Assembly (NCBI GenBank): GCA_964351365.1
Contig: CAYGNP010000020.1
Coordinates: 1 to 43,122 of the forward strand
Reading direction: 5' to 3'
Length of the DNA: 43,122 bases
From: UBA1672 sp964351365
GTDB lineage: Bacteria > Pseudomonadota > Alphaproteobacteria > Micavibrionales > Micavibrionaceae
Shown here one piece after another: positions 32,421 to 40,587 of the stretch. Within the stretch, counting starts at the first letter, position 1; every line of letters starts with the position of its first letter. Both the position numbers and the translations under genes were made by a program. The notes under the pieces were generated by a model. The model saw only the letters and a list, made by a program, of their open reading frames with translations. It was not told the DNA's origin and did not search any database.

Positions 32421-33991
32421 ACGTTTTCGAGCCAGCCATCTATGAAGAAGCCATAAGCTTTGAGATTTTTTCCATGATAGGTGGTTTCTTGTGATGATAA
32501 GTTGAAGATACACTCTGTTGCGTTTTCCTTACCTATTCTTTTTATATGTATAATACTTGAATGGCTTGTCTGAACAAACTCAAAGTTTGGTTGAAGCAGG
32601 TTTGGTTGTGTTTTTCGCCAGTGCAGAAAGTGTTGTGTAAATGCTAATGTGCTTTTTTTATCACAGAGTTGCAAATCTACACTTAACTGATTATGGCTTT
32701 TTGGAATCGGGAGCCAAGGTTTTGCCGATGAAAAGCCCATATTGGGGGCGTTTGATTGCCATGGCATCGGTGTGCGGCAGCCATCACGCCCTTGCCATTT
32801 GGGCCATGTTTCACGTGCCCATGGGTCTTGCAGGGCTTTGAAGGGAATTTTTGCTTCGGGCAGGCCGAGTTCTTCGCCATGATACAGGCATAAGGTGCCC
32901 GGCAGGCATCCAAGCAGCGCAATCAGCATTTTGGAAAAATCGGGATCGTGTTTGTAAAGTTCATACCAGCGGCTGGCGGCACGCACAACGTCATGATTCG
33001 AAAAGGCCCAGCATGGCCAGCTATGTACAGTTTTGGCTGATTCGTAAGGCTGTATTTGCAAGAAATGCTCTACGGGTTCGCGGATCAGCTCTTCGGTCAG
33101 GTCTTTGTGCGTTCCCGCCATCATATGGGTGTTATAACAAGTGTGCAGGTGCGTGTGTCCATGAGTGTATTCGCGGGCGCGATCGTAAGGGTGGTCATCG
33201 CCAATTTCGCCTATTAGGAATCGGTCTTTGTACGAATCGGTTAAAATTCGCAGTTTCCTGATGAAGTCCAAATTTTCAGGGCGTGATTTATCGAATATAT
33301 GCTGTTGCTGTGAATAGGGTGTGGGTTCCTCGAATTGGGTTGCGAAGCTGTTATCCGTACGTGGTGGGTTATCACGCAGTTCGGGATCATGAAAATAAAA
33401 ATTGACAACATCAAGGCGGAAACCATCGACGCCGCGATCAAGCCAGAAGCGGCAAATATCAAGAATCTCGGTCTGTACGTCTGCGTTGTGGAAATTAAGA
33501 TCGGGTTGTTCTTTCAGGAAATTGTGGAGGTAATATTGCTCGTGGCGGGCATTCCATTCCCAAGCTGGGCCGCCGAATACGCTCTGCCAGTTGTTAGGAG
33601 GCGTGCCATCAGGCTTTGGGTCTGCCCAGACGTACCAGTCTTTTTTCGAGGGGTCGTTAAACCACGGATGCATGTCCGAGGTGTGAGAGAAGACGAGGTC
33701 TATGATGATCTTGAGGTCACGCGCATGAGCTTGTTCCAGCAGGGTATCAAAATCATCGAGAGTGCCGAATATAGGATCAACGCCGCGATAGTTCGAGACG
33801 TCATATCCAAAATCTTTCATGGGAGAAGGGAAAAAGGGAGAAATCCAGATGGCATCAACACCTAAGGATTTGACGTAGTCAAGCTTGCTGGTTATGCCTT
33901 GTAAATCACCAGTGCCATCGTTTGCGGTGTCCAGAAAGCTACGCGGGTATATTTGGTATATAACCGCGGAGCGCCACCATTGATTGTTCAT
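32417..33991 (-). CDS. GH13 family alpha-glucosidase / oligo-1,6-glucosidase
   Basis: 524-residue alpha-amylase-superfamily enzyme that hydrolyses or transfers alpha-glucosyl residues of short oligosaccharides. The N-terminus WWRSAVIYQIYPRSF is typical of alpha-glucosidases and trehalose- or isomaltose-type enzymes. Catalytic residues: nucleophile D194 in GFRLDVVNF, acid/base E262 in LIGEIGD, and transition-state D334 in FSNHDVVRAASR. No signal peptide, so cytoplasmic. It follows the cyclophilin gene by 2 bp on the same strand. The exact substrate is not decidable from the sequence. Confidence 0.93.
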   Translation of the reverse strand: MNNQWWRSAVIYQIYPRSFLDTANDGTGDLQGITSKLDYVKSLGVDAIWISPFFPSPMKDFGYDVSNYRGVDPIFGTLDDFDTLLEQAHARDLKIIIDLVFSHTSDMHPWFNDPSKKDWYVWADPKPDGTPPNNWQSVFGGPAWEWNARHEQYYLHNFLKEQPDLNFHNADVQTEILDICRFWLDRGVDGFRLDVVNFYFHDPELRDNPPRTDNSFATQFEEPTPYSQQQHIFDKSRPENLDFIRKLRILTDSYKDRFLIGEIGDDHPYDRAREYTHGHTHLHTCYNTHMMAGTHKDLTEELIREPVEHFLQIQPYESAKTVHSWPCWAFSNHDVVRAASRWYELYKHDPDFSKMLIALLGCLPGTLCLYHGEELGLPEAKIPFKALQDPWARETWPKWQGRDGCRTPMPWQSNAPNMGFSSAKPWLPIPKSHNQLSVDLQLCDKKSTLAFTQHFLHWRKTQPNLLQPNFEFVQTSHSSIIHIKRIGKENATECIFNLSSQETTYHGKNLKAYGFFIDGWLENV

Positions 33992-33993
33992 GG

Positions 33994-34530
33994 TTACTGA
34001 GCGATGCTCATTTTTACGATCTTATCGGGAGAGGATGGGGGCTCACCCACGGCGACTTTGTCGATGAATTCCATGCCTTCTGTAACCTGGCCAACAACGG
34101 TATAGTCGCCGGTTAAGAAGCTGCATCCCGTATCGGTGAAGCAGATAAAGAATTGTGAGTTTGCGCTGTCCGGATTGGAGGAGCGTGCCATACCTACTGT
34201 GCCGCGTTTATATTTGTACTGGCTGAACTCGGCCGGAAGGTCGGGGTATTTTGAGCCACCCATGCCGGACCCTGTCGGATCGCCGGTTTGCGCCATGAAT
34301 CCGGAGATCACACGGTGGAAGATGATGCCGTCGTAAAAGCCTTCGCCTGCAAGCGTTTTTATGCGCTCAACGTGTTTTGGGGCGATATCAGGAAGAAGTT
34401 CAATGACAACAGTGCCACCACTTGAGACTTCCATGTTCACTGTGTTTGCGGGATCAGCCGCTTTTACTTCTTGTGTTGCTGCCATGAGTAAAAAACCTCC
34501 GAGTAGTGTAAGCACCAAATTCTTAAGCAT
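33994..34530 (-). CDS. ppiA: Exported cyclophilin-type peptidyl-prolyl isomerase
   Basis: 178 residues: a signal peptide (MLKNLVLTLLGGFLLMAATQ, cleaved after VKA) and a compact cyclophilin domain that isomerises prolyl bonds in the periplasm. Conserved blocks are GIIFHRVISGFMAQTGDPTGSG and SANSQFFICFTD. The usual central active-site Arg is present in FHR, but the Trp-containing loop is replaced. AAGGAG lies just before the ATG. A 15-bp sequence shared with the bfd upstream region occurs at 34582-34596. First gene of a two-gene group with the glucosidase. The symbol follows the family and is not proven. Confidence 0.9.
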   Translation of the reverse strand: MLKNLVLTLLGGFLLMAATQEVKAADPANTVNMEVSSGGTVVIELLPDIAPKHVERIKTLAGEGFYDGIIFHRVISGFMAQTGDPTGSGMGGSKYPDLPAEFSQYKYKRGTVGMARSSNPDSANSQFFICFTDTGCSFLTGDYTVVGQVTEGMEFIDKVAVGEPPSSPDKIVKMSIAQ

Positions 34531-34581
34531 TAATGTTTCTCCTTAAGAGCGTTAAAACCGCTTATGAATTTATAGAGAATA

Positions 34582-34596
34582 TTTGTAAATGCAAGT
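34582..34596 (-). promoter_or_regulatory. 15-bp element shared with the bfd upstream region (copy 1)
   Basis: Minus strand ACTTGCATTTACAAA, about 52 bases before the ppiA start. An identical 15-mer is at 34899-34913 upstream of bfd. It may hold a -35-like TTGCAT or be a regulator half-site. Confidence 0.4.
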
Positions 34597-34607
34597 AAGA
34601 AGGGTGT

Positions 34608-34850
34608 TTACACGGTTTCTTTTGCGTCTTGAAGCGTTTTTTGCATATTATCGCTAATATTTTCAATGGTTAGGGCGTTGTTGTGCGTATCGACCATTTT
34701 TTTAAGCTCGCAGGAGCAACTGCCGCAATTCATTTTTGCGCCGCCGGAGCAGGCTTGATAGGTTTTGCCCAGCGTTGTCTTACACCCCAGCGTAAGCAGG
34801 TGATTGGATACGTCTTTATCCGTGAAAGGGTTGCACATGCAAACGTACAT
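34608..34850 (-). CDS. bfd: Bacterioferritin-associated ferredoxin
   Basis: 80-residue 2Fe-2S protein that reduces the ferric core of bacterioferritin to release iron. Cluster ligands fit C4, C6, C42 and C45 (YVCMC and CGSC). Extra cysteines at 23, 34 and 47 are not typical ligands. Short C-terminal extension relative to the usual ~64 residues. Directly upstream lies a perfect Fur box at 34878-34892, so repression by iron is likely. bfr is nearby on the same strand, but separated by another gene and probably a different promoter. Confidence 0.9.
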   Translation of the reverse strand: MYVCMCNPFTDKDVSNHLLTLGCKTTLGKTYQACSGGAKMNCGSCSCELKKMVDTHNNALTIENISDNMQKTLQDAKETV

Positions 34851-34877
34851 AGGAGGCTCCGCTCAGTCAGTTTCTAT

Positions 34878-34892
34878 TGATAATTATTATCA
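34878..34892 (-). promoter_or_regulatory. Fur box (perfect 7-1-7) upstream of bfd
   Basis: TGATAAT-T-ATTATCA is a perfect 7-1-7 inverted repeat, identical to the consensus Fur operator, 27 bases before the bfd ATG. Fur with Fe2+ bound would block bfd transcription, so bfd should be induced when iron is short. Confidence 0.85.
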
Positions 34893-34898
34893 TTCCCG

Positions 34899-34913
34899 TT
34901 TGTAAATGCAAGT
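34899..34913 (-). promoter_or_regulatory. 15-bp element shared with the ppiA upstream region (copy 2)
   Basis: Identical 15-mer to 34582-34596, 6 bp from the Fur box. Placed so that TTGCAT could serve as the bfd -35 region. Confidence 0.4.
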
Positions 34914-34959
34914 CATTATTGATTTCAATAAAAAATTTGTGTGGATTTTGAAGTACAGC

Positions 34960-35544
34960 CTATTTTTCGCTTACTGACAGCTCAATATTGTAGAGATTGG
35001 AGGAGCCTGTGACCCGGAACGCGCAGTCCAGAATTTTTCCATTATAAATTTCTTGCTGGCGAAGGTGCAAATCAAAATTTTGCTTGTTCGAGAGGCATTT
35101 GCCTGCGGGCTGACGTGAAGCGATATCGCAATATTTAAGGATAAAATCGCCAATTTGTTTGGCATAGGGGTATTTTCGCCATTTTGCTCTTTCAAAATCG
35201 CCTTGAATAAGCGTTTTGTTGATATCCTGTTCTCCTTTGAGCTTAATACTCGTCGTTGCACCCGCTTTGTCCTGATATGTTTTGATGTAAGAGATGGATT
35301 TTAGATTATTGTCGTCATCCCCTGAAAACATCAACATATCTAGAGTATTTTTGGGGTTATCATGGTTGATTGTGGCCATTGTATTATTATAGCCTTTATC
35401 ACCCATAATTTTCATGATGGCCTCGTTGTTCAAACCCGCAGTAAGGCTCTCAATTTCTATGCCGCATATTCCGGGCAAGTCCGATGCATGAGTGTTTTGC
35501 ATCGAAAGGAGGAGGGTTGCCAGACAGGTGAGAACCTTCCTCAT
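34960..35544 (-). CDS. Exported unknown protein
   Basis: 194 residues from the ATG at 35544, 4 bp after the bfr stop. An ORF start at 35604 would overlap bfr and hide the signal peptide. The N-terminus MRKVLTCLATLLLSMQNTHA is a clear signal peptide, so the product is periplasmic or secreted. Five cysteines lie in the mature part (GICGIE, KYCDIA, GKCLSN, LDCAFR and others), suggesting disulfides. No family is recognised. Its place between bfr and bfd hints at an iron link, but nothing in the sequence shows it. Confidence 0.7.
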   Translation of the reverse strand: MRKVLTCLATLLLSMQNTHASDLPGICGIEIESLTAGLNNEAIMKIMGDKGYNNTMATINHDNPKNTLDMLMFSGDDDNNLKSISYIKTYQDKAGATTSIKLKGEQDINKTLIQGDFERAKWRKYPYAKQIGDFILKYCDIASRQPAGKCLSNKQNFDLHLRQQEIYNGKILDCAFRVTGSSNLYNIELSVSEK

Positions 35545-35548
35545 TTCA

Positions 35549-36037
35549 TTATTTCTCAGAGTCCAGCGGGCTTTCGGAATTGAGCTGAATGTAGTTTTGC
35601 TCACCGATTTGCTTGATCAGCTCGAGCTGAGTTTCGAGGTAATCCACGTGGCCTTCCTCGTCTACGAGGATGCTGGCGAACAGGTCACGGGAGACGTAAT
35701 CCTGAACGCTGTCGGCGTATTTTACCGCTTCCTTGTAGTTTTTAACGCCGTCAATTTCGATTTTCAGGTCGCATTCGAGGGTTTCTTTAACGGTTTCACC
35801 GATATAGAGCTTACCGACTTCTTGCAGATTCGGCAGGCCTTCGAGGAAGAGGATGCGTTTAATCAGGCGGTCAGCGTGCTGCATTTCCTCGATTGATTCG
35901 TTGTATTCGTGTTTGGCGAGTTTGGTTACGCCCCAATCTTCGAGCATGCGCGAGTGGAGGAAATACTGGTTGATGGCGCCGAGCTCCTTTTTGAGAGCAG
36001 AGTTTAGATATTCTATAACTTTTTTATCGCCTTTCAT
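35549..36037 (-). CDS. bfr: Bacterioferritin
   Basis: 162 residues, forming 24-subunit heme-containing shells that oxidise and store iron. All ferroxidase ligands are at the canonical positions: E18, E51, H54, E94, E127 and H130. The heme-binding Met52 is kept in EEMQHADR. The N-terminus MKGDKKVIEYLNSALKKEL is standard. It lies 12 bp after purB and 4 bp before the secreted unknown, so it may ride on a longer minus-strand transcript. It has no Fur box of its own visible, while bfd does. Confidence 0.96.
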   Translation of the reverse strand: MKGDKKVIEYLNSALKKELGAINQYFLHSRMLEDWGVTKLAKHEYNESIEEMQHADRLIKRILFLEGLPNLQEVGKLYIGETVKETLECDLKIEIDGVKNYKEAVKYADSVQDYVSRDLFASILVDEEGHVDYLETQLELIKQIGEQNYIQLNSESPLDSEK

Positions 36038-36049
36038 GGCTCGTCTTCC

Positions 36050-37360
36050 TTATTTTAGTGCGCGTTCAATTATGGATGGTATATTTTTCGTATATGCATC
36101 GTAGGAGAAGATATCATCTAGGGCGCGTGCGTCAAGTTTATCTGTTACTTCTTTGTCCTTCTCTAGCATGGCACGCAGGGTTAACAAGCCTTTGCCTGTG
36201 CTGCGGTCTTCCCAGACTTTCATGGCGTTGCGCTGGACGATGCGGTAGGCGTCTTCGCGGCTTATTCCTGCCTGTGTGAGGGCAAGCATTGTGCGCTGGC
36301 TGAAAACGAGGCCGCCGGTCATTTCTAAATTATGGATCATGCGTTCGGGATAAACGAGGAGCTTATCGATAATTCCGGCCAGGCGGTTTAACGCGTAATC
36401 TGCACTGATGAGGGCGTCTGGCAGGATTGTGCGCTCGACGGCAGAATGGGAGATATCGCGTTCATGCCATAGCGCCACGTTTTCGAGCGCAGGAATGACG
36501 GCGGCGCGGATGATACGTGCCTGGCCGGTCAGGTTTTCTGAGCCGATGGGGTTGCGTTTATGCGGCATGGCGGAGGAGCCCTTTTGATTTTTGTCAAAAT
36601 ACTCTTCGGCTTCGCGGACTTCTGTGCGCTGGAGGTGGCGGATCTCAACGGCTAGATTCTCGATCGAGCTGGCGATGACGCCGAGTGTGGCAAAGAACAT
36701 GGCGTGGCGGTCACGGGGGATGACCTGCGTGGCGACAGTTTCGCATTTCAGGCCGAGCTTTTTGGCGACGTGGGCCTCGATTTCAGGGGCGGCGGTTGCG
36801 TATGTACCCACAGCGCCGGAAATTGTGATGGTGCTTACTTCGTCCTTGGCGGCGATCATGCGCTTTTTAGCGCGGGCGAAGGCGGCGTAATGACCGGCAA
36901 GCTTCAGGCCGAAGGTGGTTGGCTCGCCGTGGATGCCGTGGCTGCGGCCGATGCAGAGCGTATCTTTATGCTCGAGGCTGCGCTTTTTGAGGGCGGCGAG
37001 GAGCTTGTCGAGATCGGCGATAATCAGGTCGGCTGCTTGGGTGAGCATTACGGCGAAGCTTGTGTCGATGACATCGCTGCTGGTCATGCCCTGATGCACA
37101 TAACGGGAGTCTTCGCCCACAAATTCGGCAACGGAGGTTAGGAAGGCGATGACATCGTGCTTGACCTCGGCCTCGATTTCATTGATGCGGGCGACATCGA
37201 AATTGCCCTTTTCACGTAAGGCTTTGGCGGCGCTTTTTGGGACAGTACCCATCTCCGCCATTTTTTCGAGCGCGAGGGTTTCCACCTCCAGCCAGATTTT
37301 GAAGCGGTTATCCTGTTCGAAAATATCTGCCATTTCGGCGCGGGCGTAGCGTGGGATCAT
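36050..37360 (-). CDS. purB: Adenylosuccinate lyase
   Basis: 436-residue enzyme of the fumarase/aspartase superfamily acting twice in purine synthesis (SAICAR to AICAR, and adenylosuccinate to AMP). Family signature SSAMPHKRNPIGSEN is near residue 262. Other blocks are TSSDVIDTSFAV and GRSHGIHGEPTTFGLK. The N-terminus MIPRYARAEMADIFEQDNRF is that of the short bacterial form. Starts 62 bp downstream of the L,D-transpeptidase gene on the same strand. Confidence 0.96.
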   Translation of the reverse strand: MIPRYARAEMADIFEQDNRFKIWLEVETLALEKMAEMGTVPKSAAKALREKGNFDVARINEIEAEVKHDVIAFLTSVAEFVGEDSRYVHQGMTSSDVIDTSFAVMLTQAADLIIADLDKLLAALKKRSLEHKDTLCIGRSHGIHGEPTTFGLKLAGHYAAFARAKKRMIAAKDEVSTITISGAVGTYATAAPEIEAHVAKKLGLKCETVATQVIPRDRHAMFFATLGVIASSIENLAVEIRHLQRTEVREAEEYFDKNQKGSSAMPHKRNPIGSENLTGQARIIRAAVIPALENVALWHERDISHSAVERTILPDALISADYALNRLAGIIDKLLVYPERMIHNLEMTGGLVFSQRTMLALTQAGISREDAYRIVQRNAMKVWEDRSTGKGLLTLRAMLEKDKEVTDKLDARALDDIFSYDAYTKNIPSIIERALK

Positions 37361-37422
37361 GGGTTACCTGTATTTTTTTATTCATATACCATTCAGGGGC
37401 AAAGAAGTATAGAAGCATTACC

Positions 37423-38202
37423 CTAATAATAATTGCCTTTGTTGAAAGCGTAGCGTTTGTTTTTTACAGAAATTTCTGGCGGGATGTAGTAGCGCTCAAA
37501 ATAATCATAGCCTTCCTTGAGGTTTCGCCAGAATGGGTACCATTGTGAGAGGCTGCGCATGCGCATGTTTTCTTCGGTCATGCGGAAGGGGAAAATGTGA
37601 ATCGGGATGGATTTGTGCCCGTATTTGAAATTTTGCTCCACGATGAGGTATATCTCGGCGATGTTGCGGTCGGTCATGGCCAGGCAGCCTTCGGAGACGC
37701 AGGAGCCGTGGATCATGAGCAGGGAGCCGGTGCGTTTGTGCGCGCGGTCATATTCATTCGGGTAGCCAATATTGAAGGAGAGGAAATATTGGCTGTTGGG
37801 GTTCAGGCGATCTGGCGTAACACTATAGAAGCCCTCTGGGGTCTGGAGGTCGCCTTCCTTCAGTTTCGGGCCAAGCGTGCCGGATTTGCTGCAAATGTCA
37901 TAGGTTTTGAAAAGGTCGTACTGGTCGGCGTAGGAGCTTTTGACCCAGAGCTCCAGCTTCATTTCGCTTTTGAAGGCGCGGATGAGCATCGGGTTATCCA
38001 TGCTTAAGCCCTTAAGCACCATTTCTGTGCGCAGAACGGAGAAATTCTTTTCGCGGATTTCCTCAAGCTCTTTATTGACACCAGCCTGATTGTAGCTGTT
38101 ACCTGTGTATACATGCCTTTGGTATTCAGGTGTGCAGGCGCTGGCGATAATCAGGACAAGCGATAAGAGAACAATCATTGAGGCGGGCATCCAGTAATGC
38201 AT
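37423..38202 (-). CDS. L,D-transpeptidase (YkuD/YafK type) lipoprotein
   Basis: 259 residues. The N-terminus has a hydrophobic segment ending in IIASAC, a likely lipobox, so the enzyme would be anchored at the cell envelope. The catalytic motif HGSCVSEGCLAM (H..S.GC) near residue 170 is that of L,D-transpeptidases, which form 3-3 cross-links or attach proteins to peptidoglycan. The domain arrangement with KLEL, PEGFY and the downstream FPFRM segment fits the YafK branch. The C-terminal ~50 residues, rich in Tyr and Trp, are extra. The start overlaps the radC stop by one base (TAATG). Confidence 0.88.
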   Translation of the reverse strand: MHYWMPASMIVLLSLVLIIASACTPEYQRHVYTGNSYNQAGVNKELEEIREKNFSVLRTEMVLKGLSMDNPMLIRAFKSEMKLELWVKSSYADQYDLFKTYDICSKSGTLGPKLKEGDLQTPEGFYSVTPDRLNPNSQYFLSFNIGYPNEYDRAHKRTGSLLMIHGSCVSEGCLAMTDRNIAEIYLIVEQNFKYGHKSIPIHIFPFRMTEENMRMRSLSQWYPFWRNLKEGYDYFERYYIPPEISVKNKRYAFNKGNYY

Positions 38203-38903
38203 TAAATGAGCCCCTCGTTGCGGAAAGAGGTGTTGCCGTTTCTGGCGATAATCACGTGATCGTGGATGGTGATATCAAAGGCGTGGGCTGCCTTGATGAT
38301 TGCGTTGGTCATATCAATATCCGCCTGTGAAGGTTTGGGGTCGCCGCTGGGGTGATTGTGCAGCAGAATAAGCGCTGTTGCGCCTAGCTCAAGGCTGCGT
38401 TTCATGATTTCACGCGGGTATGCAGGTGTGTGATCCACAGTGCCGGAGCCCTGAATTTCATCTGCGATTAATTCGTTTTTCTTGTTCATGAAGAGAATGC
38501 GGAAATGCTCCTTGGTTTCATGCGCCATAGTCATGTGACAATAGTCTATCAATCTTGTCCAGTTGTTTAAAACAGGTTTTTGCATGATTTCCTGTTTTAT
38601 CATCCGGTGTGCGATGGCGGTGACGGTTTTGATGGCGGTGGCAGTGTTATCGCTGATGCCCTCAACCTGCGTCAGCATGCTGTGCGGGGCGGCCATAAGT
38701 TCCGGCAGAGAGCCGAATTTGGTCAAAAGGGTTTTGGCTAGCGGTTTGACATCGCGGCGGGGGATTGCGGAGAAGAGCAAAAGCTCGAGGAGCTCGTAAT
38801 CTTTCAGGGAATTGGGCCCAGTATCAATAAAGCGTTCACGCAGGCGCTGGCGGTGGCCTGTGTGGTGGGGCGCGCTTTTAGCTATTTTTTCCGCAGAGTT
38901 CAT
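38202..38903 (-). CDS. radC: RadC family JAB/MPN-domain protein
   Basis: 233 residues from the ATG at 38903. A longer frame from 39026 would run back through map and has no support. It has a helix-hairpin-helix region (LLELLLFSAIPRRDVKPLAK and VEGISDNTATAIKT) and a JAB metal site with LLHNHPSGDPKPSQAD (His-x-His...Asp). Despite the name, a repair role has not been proven for the family. It begins 10 bp after the map stop, so it is probably co-transcribed with map. Confidence 0.92.
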   Translation of the reverse strand: MNSAEKIAKSAPHHTGHRQRLRERFIDTGPNSLKDYELLELLLFSAIPRRDVKPLAKTLLTKFGSLPELMAAPHSMLTQVEGISDNTATAIKTVTAIAHRMIKQEIMQKPVLNNWTRLIDYCHMTMAHETKEHFRILFMNKKNELIADEIQGSGTVDHTPAYPREIMKRSLELGATALILLHNHPSGDPKPSQADIDMTNAIIKAAHAFDITIHDHVIIARNGNTSFRNEGLI

Positions 38904-38913
38904 TACGGGAATA

Positions 38914-39792
38914 TTACACTTTATAGGGTGGTTTCGTATAGCCCTTTGGTGAGAGGGTGAAGATTTCGAAGCCGTTTTCGGTGACGGCGAGGGAGTGTTC
39001 GAACTGCGCGCTGAGGGAGCGGTCACGGGTTACGGCTGTCCAGCCATCGGATTTTAGGACTTTGGTTGCGTAGGCTCCGGCGTTGATCATGGGCTCGATG
39101 GTGAAGAACATCCCCGGCTCCAGCACTGCGCCCTCACCCGGATCGCCGTAATGCATGACGGAAGGCGGGCAATGGAAGACTTGCCCTAGCCCGTGGCCGC
39201 AGAAATCGCGCACGACGGAGAAGCGGTTATTTTCGGCAACCGTTTGAATCGCGTGGCCGATATCGCCAAGGGTTGCGCCGGGTTTGACCGCCTCTATGCC
39301 GGCCATCATTGAATCGTAAGTGACATCGCACAGGAGCTTGGCTTTGACGGGGATTTTATCGCCGACCCAGTACATGCGCGAGGTATCACCGTGCCAGCCA
39401 TCAAGAATGACGGTGACATCGATATTCAGGATATCGCCTTCGCGCAGGGGTTTTTCGTTAGGAATGCCGTGGCACACAACATGGTTGATAGAGGTGCAGA
39501 TGGATTTTGGGAAGGGTGTCGGCGCGGCGCCCTGATAATGCAGCGGGGCAGGAATTGCGCCCGCCTTGATGCACATCTCATGGCACAGTGCATCAAGCTG
39601 TTCGGTGGTGACACCGGGCTGAACGTGATCTGTAATCATATCCAGAATTTGTGCTGCAAGCTTTCCGGCCTTATGCATGCCTTCAAAATCGCTTTTTTCG
39701 TGAAGTTCGATGCCGTCGCGGCTGTAGTTTTTTTGTACAAAATTTGTATTTATGTTCACGCGCTGTATCTCTGTCTCATATTGTGTTTCCAA
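38914..39792 (-). CDS. map: Methionine aminopeptidase, type I
   Basis: 292 residues, removing the initiator methionine from new proteins. The dinuclear-metal residues are visible: Asp in NIDVTVILDGWHGDTSRM (two), His in GHGLGQVFHCPP, Glu in FTIEPMI and Glu in QFEHS. The N-terminal ~35 residues are variable. The annotated start is a TTG without a good ribosome site. A GTG at 39759 would also fit and give 281 residues. First gene of the minus group map-radC-ldt. Confidence 0.93.
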   Translation of the reverse strand: METQYETEIQRVNINTNFVQKNYSRDGIELHEKSDFEGMHKAGKLAAQILDMITDHVQPGVTTEQLDALCHEMCIKAGAIPAPLHYQGAAPTPFPKSICTSINHVVCHGIPNEKPLREGDILNIDVTVILDGWHGDTSRMYWVGDKIPVKAKLLCDVTYDSMMAGIEAVKPGATLGDIGHAIQTVAENNRFSVVRDFCGHGLGQVFHCPPSVMHYGDPGEGAVLEPGMFFTIEPMINAGAYATKVLKSDGWTAVTRDRSLSAQFEHSLAVTENGFEIFTLSPKGYTKPPYKV

Positions 39793-39820
39793 TGCATTAC
39801 ATATAGAGTTGCGGCAAATG

Positions 39821-39833
39821 TGTAAAGTTTACA
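39821..39833 (+). promoter_or_regulatory. Perfect 6-1-6 palindrome in the map/cinA-like divergent region
   Basis: TGTAAA-G-TTTACA, 13 bp upstream of the cinA-like ATG and 28 bp from the annotated map start. It may be an operator serving one or both genes. No regulator is assigned. Confidence 0.35.
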
Positions 39834-39846
39834 AGGATAAATTGGT

Positions 39847-40587
39847 ATGAGTAAGCAATATAAAGCCGCGATGATTGTTGTTGGAAATGAGATTTTATCA
39901 GGTCGTACGCAGGACAAGAATATAAATTATGTTGCGAATGCCCTGCTGGTTCAGGGGGTTGCGTTGGTTGAGGTGCGTATTATTCCCGATATTGAGGGGG
40001 AGATTATAGACGCGATTCATGCCTTGAGGGAGAAGGTTGATTATGTGTTCACGAGCGGGGGGATTGGCCCGACGCATGATGATATTACCGCAGAAAGTGT
40101 AGCCAAAGCTTTTGGAGTTGTGCTGGAAAAGAATGCCCAAGCCTATGGTATTTTGCTGGAGCATTACGGCAAGGATGAATTTACGAAGGCGCGTCAGAAG
40201 ATGGCGATGATTCCGGTGGGTGCGAAGCTTATCCCTAACCCGGTTTCGGCGGCGCCGGGTTTCGTTTTGGGGAATGTCTATGTGATGGCGGGTGTGCCGC
40301 GTATCTTGCAGGCGATGGTGGATCATGTCGTGCCGGGCCTGAAGGGCGGCGCGCCGATATTATCACGCACGATAGGCAGTGTTTTGCCTGAAAGTGTTCT
40401 GGCGGAAGGTTTGGGAAAGTTGCAATCACGTTATGATAGCGTAAATATTGGCAGCTATCCGAGGTTTAAAAATGGAAGCACAAGCGTGAATGTGGTTCTG
40501 CGCTCAACGGATGAAGCAAAGCTTGAAAAGGCGGCGCATGATGTGGAGCGTTTGATTATTGATCTTGAGGCCTCGTCTATTCATTAA
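39847..40587 (+). CDS. CinA-type molybdopterin-binding domain protein
   Basis: 246-residue stand-alone MoCF-fold domain, the N-terminal half of CinA proteins without the C-terminal deamidase domain. Conserved segments are VVGNEILSGRTQDKNINYVA and FTSGGIGPTHDDITAESVAKAFG, followed by PVSAAPGFVLGNVYVMAGVPRI. In CinA this half acts on NMN/ADP-ribose or binds pterin cofactors. Its role as a single-domain protein is unclear. Preceded by AAGGA and a 13-bp palindrome. It converges on the glycosylphosphotransferase gene, overlapping it by 4 bp. Confidence 0.92.
   Translation: MSKQYKAAMIVVGNEILSGRTQDKNINYVANALLVQGVALVEVRIIPDIEGEIIDAIHALREKVDYVFTSGGIGPTHDDITAESVAKAFGVVLEKNAQAYGILLEHYGKDEFTKARQKMAMIPVGAKLIPNPVSAAPGFVLGNVYVMAGVPRILQAMVDHVVPGLKGGAPILSRTIGSVLPESVLAEGLGKLQSRYDSVNIGSYPRFKNGSTSVNVVLRSTDEAKLEKAAHDVERLIIDLEASSIH

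Noticed and set aside
38904..39026. N-terminal extension of RadC by 41 residues
   Set aside because: The extra part is an Ser/Pro-rich translation of the end of map in another frame. The ATG at 38903 fits the map stop.
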